The position numbers and the translations under genes were made by a program. 17,548 nucleotides of DNA from Candidatus Acetothermia bacterium (lineage in GTDB: Bacteria; Bipolaricaulota; Bipolaricaulia; RBG-16-55-9; JANLFV01): NCBI GenBank assembly GCA_028275195.1, contig JAPWVC010000014.1, forward strand, positions 1 through 17,548, in the 5' to 3' direction. Below are positions 13,865-17,548 of the stretch, piece after piece (positions within the stretch are counted from its first letter, which is position 1; each line of letters begins with the position of its first letter). Under the pieces are notes generated by a model, which did no database searches, had not been told where the DNA came from, and saw nothing but the letters and a program-made list of their open reading frames with translations.

Positions 13865-13940
13865 CGCGGGGTGGAGCAACTGGAAGCTCGTCGGGCTCAT
13901 AACCCGGAGGTTGCTGGTTCGAATCCAGCCCCCGCAACCA
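13865..13940 (+). tRNA. Initiator tRNA-fMet(CAT), CCA encoded
   Basis: Acceptor CGCGGGG/CCCCGCA leaves C1 and A72 unpaired, the mark of the bacterial initiator that permits formylation. The anticodon stem ends in three G:C pairs (TCGGG/CCCGG) with loop CTCATAA, as the initiator requires. T stem GCTGG/CCAGC with loop TTCGAAT, A73. Confidence 0.97.
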
Positions 13941-13941
13941 G

Positions 13942-13964
13942 GGCGCTAGAAGCGCCTTTTATTT
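13942..13964 (+). terminator. Intrinsic terminator between tRNA-fMet and tRNA-Met
   Basis: GGCGCT (13942-13947) pairs with AGCGCC (13951-13956) across an AGA loop and is followed by TTTTATTT. It starts two bases after the fMet CCA and ends one base before tRNA-Met(CAT). No promoter is visible between hairpin and tRNA-Met, so that tRNA would depend on read-through. Confidence 0.75.
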
Positions 13965-13965
13965 C

Positions 13966-14040
13966 GGCGGGATAGCTCAATTTGGCTAGAGCGCGCGGCT
14001 CATGACCGTGAGGTTCAGGGTTCGACTCCCTGTCCCGCCA
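13966..14040 (+). tRNA. tRNA-Met(CAT), probably elongator; G37, CCA not encoded
   Basis: Acceptor GGCGGGA/TCCCGCC is fully paired, so this is not the initiator. D stem GCTC/GAGC, anticodon stem CGCGG/CCGTG, loop CTCATGA (anticodon CAT), T stem CAGGG/CCCTG with loop TTCGACT, A73, followed by CTT. Overall it resembles an elongator Met tRNA, but tRNA-Ile2 (CAT with lysidine) cannot be excluded. Position 37 is G, where tRNAs reading A-starting codons almost always have A. Bases 14015-14040 also encode, on the other strand, the end of the repeat protein. Confidence 0.92.
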
Positions 14041-15460
14041 CTTCTGCTAGCCATAGTTCAGCCAGGGCACGACTCAGCGCTTCCCCCACCTCCTGGCTGG
14101 TCCCGGCCCGCGGTCCGAAAGCCCAAGTGTATTGCGCGATCAAGCGGAGCAACTCCACCTCGCTCAAGCCCATCTCCACAAGCTTGGCCGACAGGGCCTT
14201 GCCTGCACCGGCCCGGAATTCCGCGCTCGGGCCAGTGATTGTCAGCTCGAGGAGCCTCTCATAGCTCAGGCCGGCTCGAACCAGTCGCTCCCCTAAGGCC
14301 GCCCCCGCGGCCCGGCGGAGCTCGGGCGTCTTGCCGGCGCTTGCCCAATCCATGAGCGCCTCCAGTGGGAGATCCGGGGCCCGGACCACGCCCCTCTCGA
14401 CCACCTGCAGATCGCGCTTGATCGCGGTGATCGCCCCGCGGAGGCCGGCTAGATCCCCCAGCGCGAGTGCCGCCCTCGCCTTCTCCAGGTTCCGGGCGAC
14501 ATTCTCGAGCCGCTGGGCTGCGGTGAACTCGCCTCCGACTTCGGCGGTGAGGATCAGGTTCGCGCGTTCGCGCTCGAGGAGCCCCCGGAGCAGGGAAAGG
14601 GTCTGGCCGGCCTGGTCGAACTGTTGGGCTTGGGCCTGCTCCAAAAGAGCCCCCAATAGGGCCTCAAATTCTTGGAGTGCCGCTAGGGCCCTTTCCCGCT
14701 CGGCCAGGAAGACGAACTCCAGGGCCGCTCCTGCCGCGGCCCGGAACTCCGGCGTGAGAGAGGCATCCGTAGCCACAGCCATAAGCTCACTCAAGGGGTC
14801 TTGCAAGCGGCCAAGGAGCCCATAGGACTTGTAGATCCCGGCCAATAGCTCGCTCGCCGCGACCCGGATCTCCGCGAGCTCACCGTTCAATTCCACGCCC
14901 CTCACCTCGACCCGCTGGCCGCGGAGGACCGCCTCGACCAGCGCTTGGGCCTCAGGGGAGGCAAGGTCGGCCCTCAAGAGGAGGAAGAGGGCCCGAGCGC
15001 GGGCCAGCCGGAGCTCGGAGGTAGCCCCCATTGCTACTGCCTCCGCGAGCCCGCTCAAGGAGAGCTCCCCCCGCCCGACGGCGGCGACGGTCGCCTGGAC
15101 GAGCGCGGGGATCGCTGCGGTCCGCAGCTCCGGGGTCGGGCCGCAGGCCAGGGCTTCCAGCTCCTCCAGGCTCAGCCCGGCCACAAGCAGCCGCTCCCCT
15201 AAGGCCTTTCCCGCGGCCCCTCGAAGCTCGGGCGAGCGGCCTGCCACGGCTAGTGCCTCCAGCTCGGCGTCCGTGAAAGGGGATTCGACTAGCAGCCTCC
15301 CCAATGCCAGCCCCGCCGCGGCCCGGACCTCGGGGAGGGCGTCCCTCCCCGCTAAGTCGATCAACTCCTCGATGGACCTTGCCCAGCTCGCCAAGGCGAA
15401 GGTAGCGATGAGGGCAAGGGCCAGCGGGAGCGAGAGCTTCCATCTCATTCCCGTTCTCAT
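14015..15460 (-). CDS. Exported HEAT-like helical-repeat protein of unknown function
   Basis: I do not recognise this 481-residue protein. Residues 5-28 form a signal peptide (basic RWK, hydrophobic core, possible cleavage after ASWA); no lipobox Cys is seen. A unit of about 34 residues then repeats, with core P-ELR-AAG-ALG-RL---GLS-EEL--LA: copies near 30-67, 68-101, 102-138, 139-170, 224-257, 367-403 and 404-437, plus a degraded last one. Residues 258-362 are a helical, Glu/Leu/Ala-rich insert that may form a coiled coil. This suggests an extracytoplasmic alpha-solenoid like HEAT/ARM scaffolds, with no catalytic motif. The ATG at 15460 has AAAGGAGG upstream and lies 13 bp after the oppC-like stop, so it is co-transcribed with the permeases. 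Its last eight codons and stop run antisense through tRNA-Met. Function is unknown; a role with the transporter is inferred from position only. Confidence 0.85.
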   Translation of the reverse strand: MRTGMRWKLSLPLALALIATFALASWARSIEELIDLAGRDALPEVRAAAGLALGRLLVESPFTDAELEALAVAGRSPELRGAAGKALGERLLVAGLSLEELEALACGPTPELRTAAIPALVQATVAAVGRGELSLSGLAEAVAMGATSELRLARARALFLLLRADLASPEAQALVEAVLRGQRVEVRGVELNGELAEIRVAASELLAGIYKSYGLLGRLQDPLSELMAVATDASLTPEFRAAAGAALEFVFLAERERALAALQEFEALLGALLEQAQAQQFDQAGQTLSLLRGLLERERANLILTAEVGGEFTAAQRLENVARNLEKARAALALGDLAGLRGAITAIKRDLQVVERGVVRAPDLPLEALMDWASAGKTPELRRAAGAALGERLVRAGLSYERLLELTITGPSAEFRAGAGKALSAKLVEMGLSEVELLRLIAQYTWAFGPRAGTSQEVGEALSRALAELWLAEVAGQGVEP

Positions 15461-15465
15461 CTTAA

Positions 15466-15473
15466 CCTCCTTT
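15466..15473 (-). promoter_or_regulatory. Shine-Dalgarno site fixing the repeat-protein start
   Basis: AAAGGAGG on the minus strand directly follows the permease stop codon and sits five bases before the ATG at 15460. It favours this ATG over the in-frame ATG four codons further in, and indicates strong independent initiation for the third gene of the operon. Confidence 0.75.
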
Positions 15474-16559
15474 CTATCGCTCCATCAGGGTTAGGTGGGG
15501 ATCGAGGGCATCTCGAAGCCCATCCCCCACGAAGTTGAACGCCAAGACCACCAAGACGAGGCAGGCCGCGGGGAGGAGGAGCCAGGGGTGGAATTGGAGC
15601 TGGAAGACCGATTGGGCCTCCTGGAGGAGCATCCCCCAACTGATCAGCGGCTCCTGGATCCCGAAGGAAAAGAAGCTGAGCACACTCTCGAGGATGATCA
15701 TGGTCGGGGCCGTGAGGGTGGCGGCCACGATCAAGTAGCTGAAGGTATTCGGGAGGATATGGCGGAAGACGATCCTCCCGCTCCCGGAGCCGCTCGCCCT
15801 TGCGGCGAGGACGAACTCCTCCTCGCGGTAGCTTAGGAACTGGCCGCGGATCACCCTCGCGAGCGGGGCCCAACTGACGAGCGCGAGGACGAGCACAAGC
15901 CCCCAGAAACGGGCCGTCGGGGGGAGCTCGGGCGGCAAGGCCGCGGAGAGGGCCAGGAGGAGGGCCAGCCGAGGGATGGACATTACCACCTCGATCCCCC
16001 GCTGGAGGAGGGTATCGACCGCCCCGCCATAATAGCCGGAGATCCCGCCTATGACGGTCCCCAAGAGGAGGGCGGCTCCCACCACGAGCAAGCCGAGGCC
16101 GAGCGAGATCTGGCCCCCAGCGAGGGTCCGGGCGAGGAGGTCCCGCCCCAGCTTATCAGTCCCGAGGAGGAAGAGCTGGCCCGGGCTCTCCTCGGGCTCG
16201 CCCGTCCCGAACAAGTGGATGTCGGTCTTGAATAGCCCCAAGAGGCGATACTCCGGGCCGCGGACGAAGAAGTAGACCGGATACTTCTGGCTCCGATCCT
16301 CGCGGTAGACCCAGTCGAGGGTGAAGGGGTCACGGACCCTCTCCAGGCCATAGACGAAGGGACGGGGATGGAAGCCCCTCTCATCCCGGAAGTGAAGCCT
16401 TCCCAGCATCGGGGGGACATAGGGGAACTGGCGATGTTGGGTCTGGGGGTCGTAAGGGCTGAAGAACCCGGCGCAGCCGACGAGGAGGGCCAGCCCCATG
16501 AGGACGAAAGCCCCGAGCAAGCCGAGCCGCTGCTTCCTGAACCTGGCAAAGAGGCTCAT
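15474..16559 (-). CDS. Dipeptide/oligopeptide-type ABC transporter permease, DppC/OppC family
   Basis: This is the second membrane subunit of a peptide/nickel-type ABC importer. The product is 361 residues, longer than the usual ~300. One N-terminal helix (about 12-33) is followed by an extracytoplasmic segment of about 100 residues containing FHPRPFVYGL and LGLFKTDIHLFG, then LGTDKLGRDLLAR, the conserved entry to the permease core. Five more hydrophobic helices follow. The EAA coupling loop reads EEEFVLAARASGSGSGRIVFRHILPN. The start ATG lies 4 bp after the upstream permease stop with little Shine-Dalgarno, implying translational coupling. ATPases and the substrate-binding protein are not in the window, so the substrate (peptide, sugar, metal) cannot be stated. 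Confidence 0.93.
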   Translation of the reverse strand: MSLFARFRKQRLGLLGAFVLMGLALLVGCAGFFSPYDPQTQHRQFPYVPPMLGRLHFRDERGFHPRPFVYGLERVRDPFTLDWVYREDRSQKYPVYFFVRGPEYRLLGLFKTDIHLFGTGEPEESPGQLFLLGTDKLGRDLLARTLAGGQISLGLGLLVVGAALLLGTVIGGISGYYGGAVDTLLQRGIEVVMSIPRLALLLALSAALPPELPPTARFWGLVLVLALVSWAPLARVIRGQFLSYREEEFVLAARASGSGSGRIVFRHILPNTFSYLIVAATLTAPTMIILESVLSFFSFGIQEPLISWGMLLQEAQSVFQLQFHPWLLLPAACLVLVVLAFNFVGDGLRDALDPHLTLMER

Positions 16560-16563
16560 CGTT

Positions 16564-17548
16564 TTAGTCCAGTCTGATCCGCGGGTCGGCCCACAGGAGG
16601 AGCAGGTCGGCCAGGAGGTTCCCGACCATCAGGATGGCGCTGAAGAAGAGGAGCCCCGACATCGCCACATATTGGTCCTCCTGGGCCAGGGCTTGCCAGT
16701 AGGCCCCCTCGACGATCGGCAATTGCAAGATGACCGCCGCGACGAGGGTCCCCTCGAACATCTGGGGGATCCAGAAGCCGAACAAGCTCACGAGCGGGGT
16801 AAGAGCATTCCTCACCCCGTGCTTATAGATGACGATCCTCTCCCGGAGCCCCTTGGCCCGCGCTGCCTGGATATAGGGCTGGCTCAGGACATCGAGGAGC
16901 TGGCCCCGCATGTAGCGGCTGAGAGAGGCGATGTTCCCCGCCCCGATCACTAAGACCGCTGGCCAGAGGTGCCAGAGGAGGTCCTTCACCTTCTCCCAGC
17001 TCCAGGGGGCCTCGGCCTGCTCCGGGTCGAAGAGGCCCCCGACCCCCAAGCCATAGCGCGGCCCGACCTGGAAGACTACCACCAGAGCCCAGAGGAGCAC
17101 GAGGGCTAGGACGAAGCCGGGGATCGAGAGGCCAATGAGCCCCAAGAGGTTCGCCAAGCGGTCTCCCAGCGAGTTCCGGTGGGTGGCGGAGTAGATCCCG
17201 ATGGGGAGCGCGATGAGCCAGCTACAGGCCATGGTGAGCACGGCGATCGCGAGAGTCCAGGTGAGCCGCCCGCCGGAGAAGAGGGCCTGGAGCGCCGGCT
17301 GGCGGGTGGCGAAGGAGTAGCCGAAGTCCAGGCGGGTGACGATTCCGGTGATCCAGCGCCAATATTGGACCCAGATCGGCTCATCCAGGCCATAGCGGGC
17401 CCGCATTTCCTGAAGGAGTTCCTGGGGGTAGCTCAGCTCATACTTGGTGAGGAAGTCGCCCGGGTTGAGCTTGATCACCCCGAAGGCCACCACGGAGATA
17501 AAGAAGAGCGCCGGGACCATGTAGAGGACCCGGCGCAAGATGTAGCCC
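16564..17548 (-). CDS. Dipeptide/oligopeptide-type ABC transporter permease, DppB/OppB family (N-terminus outside window)
   Basis: This is the first membrane subunit of the same importer. The frame is open to the window edge: GYIL precedes RRVLYMVPALFFISVVAF, the normal N-terminal helix of DppB-type permeases, so only a few residues are missing. A TTG at 17538 is an in-frame alternative start but would remove part of this conserved beginning. Six hydrophobic helices are visible. The EAA loop reads QPYIQAARAKGLRERIVIYKHGVRNAL. A loop before it (GLFDPEQAEAPWSWEKVKD) is somewhat longer than in short relatives. The protein ends LLLLWADPRIRLD, the usual DPR C-terminus. It is followed after 4 bp by its DppC-type partner and then the repeat protein. 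Confidence 0.94.
   Translation of the reverse strand, partial: GYILRRVLYMVPALFFISVVAFGVIKLNPGDFLTKYELSYPQELLQEMRARYGLDEPIWVQYWRWITGIVTRLDFGYSFATRQPALQALFSGGRLTWTLAIAVLTMACSWLIALPIGIYSATHRNSLGDRLANLLGLIGLSIPGFVLALVLLWALVVVFQVGPRYGLGVGGLFDPEQAEAPWSWEKVKDLLWHLWPAVLVIGAGNIASLSRYMRGQLLDVLSQPYIQAARAKGLRERIVIYKHGVRNALTPLVSLFGFWIPQMFEGTLVAAVILQLPIVEGAYWQALAQEDQYVAMSGLLFFSAILMVGNLLADLLLLWADPRIRLD

Noticed and set aside
13198..13900. Several short open frames over the tRNA array on both strands
   Set aside because: They are translations of tRNA genes (phrases such as RRESNPR and GSSPAG), a well-known annotation artefact.
13062..14040. Regularly spaced repeated GCGGGTTCGA-type sequences, considered as a CRISPR or other repeat array
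   Set aside because: These are the conserved T arms of tandem tRNA genes, each explained by a full cloverleaf.
13966..14040. tRNA cluster end as a mobile-element attachment site
   Set aside because: No integrase, no direct repeat of the tRNA 3' end and no change in base composition are visible next to it.

Overview
The window is bacterial, high in GC (roughly 60-65% by eye) and densely packed. Evidence for Bacteria: Shine-Dalgarno sites, sigma-70-type promoters, a C1:A72 initiator tRNA, and GatB, UppS, CdsA, HtrA and SufS. Very short intergenic gaps, a B12-dependent ribonucleotide reductase and indirect tRNA amidation (gatB) would fit a deep-branching, possibly thermophilic lineage. A Bipolaricaulota/Acetothermia-like bacterium is my low-confidence guess; no marker here settles it.

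Layout. (1) 1-4335, plus strand: the 3' part of valS, then folC, uppS and cdsA, spaced by 22 bp, an 11-bp overlap and 10 bp. They cover translation, folate, undecaprenyl carrier and phospholipid precursor synthesis. (2) 4332-7239, minus strand: sufS, a DUF47/PhoU-like protein and a PiT-family anion transporter, reading leftwards as one operon and meeting cdsA tail to tail with a 4-bp overlap. (3) 7303-8697, plus: gatB, meeting the next gene tail to tail with a 14-bp overlap. (4) 8684-11176, minus: tRNA-Pro(GGG) and, 85 bp downstream, nrdJ (class II ribonucleotide reductase). (5) 11291-13004, plus: an HtrA/Deg protease with a perfect consensus promoter, a strong Shine-Dalgarno and a perfect-stem terminator. 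(6) 13019-14040, plus: ten tRNA genes, Pro(CGG)-Gly(TCC)-Arg(TCT)-His(GTG)-Arg(TCG)-Leu(TAG)-Gly(GCC)-Leu(TAA)-fMet(CAT)-Met(CAT). One promoter precedes the array, a second consensus promoter lies inside it, and a terminator hairpin sits before the last tRNA. (7) 14015-17548, minus: two dipeptide/oligopeptide-type ABC permeases (the first cut by the window edge), followed 13 bp later by an exported protein of HEAT-like helical repeats that I do not recognise.

No stretch longer than 300 bases lacks a gene. The longest gap (11177-11381) holds the divergent promoters of tRNA-Pro(GGG) and htrA.

Most genes are housekeeping. The best candidates for something undescribed are the repeat protein tied to the ABC permeases, whose 3' end is antisense to tRNA-Met, and the sequence oddities of several tRNAs: G37 in tRNA-Met(CAT), C55 in tRNA-Arg(TCG) and C73 in tRNA-Arg(TCT). 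I see no CRISPR array, insertion sequence, integrase, prophage gene or recognisable defence system.
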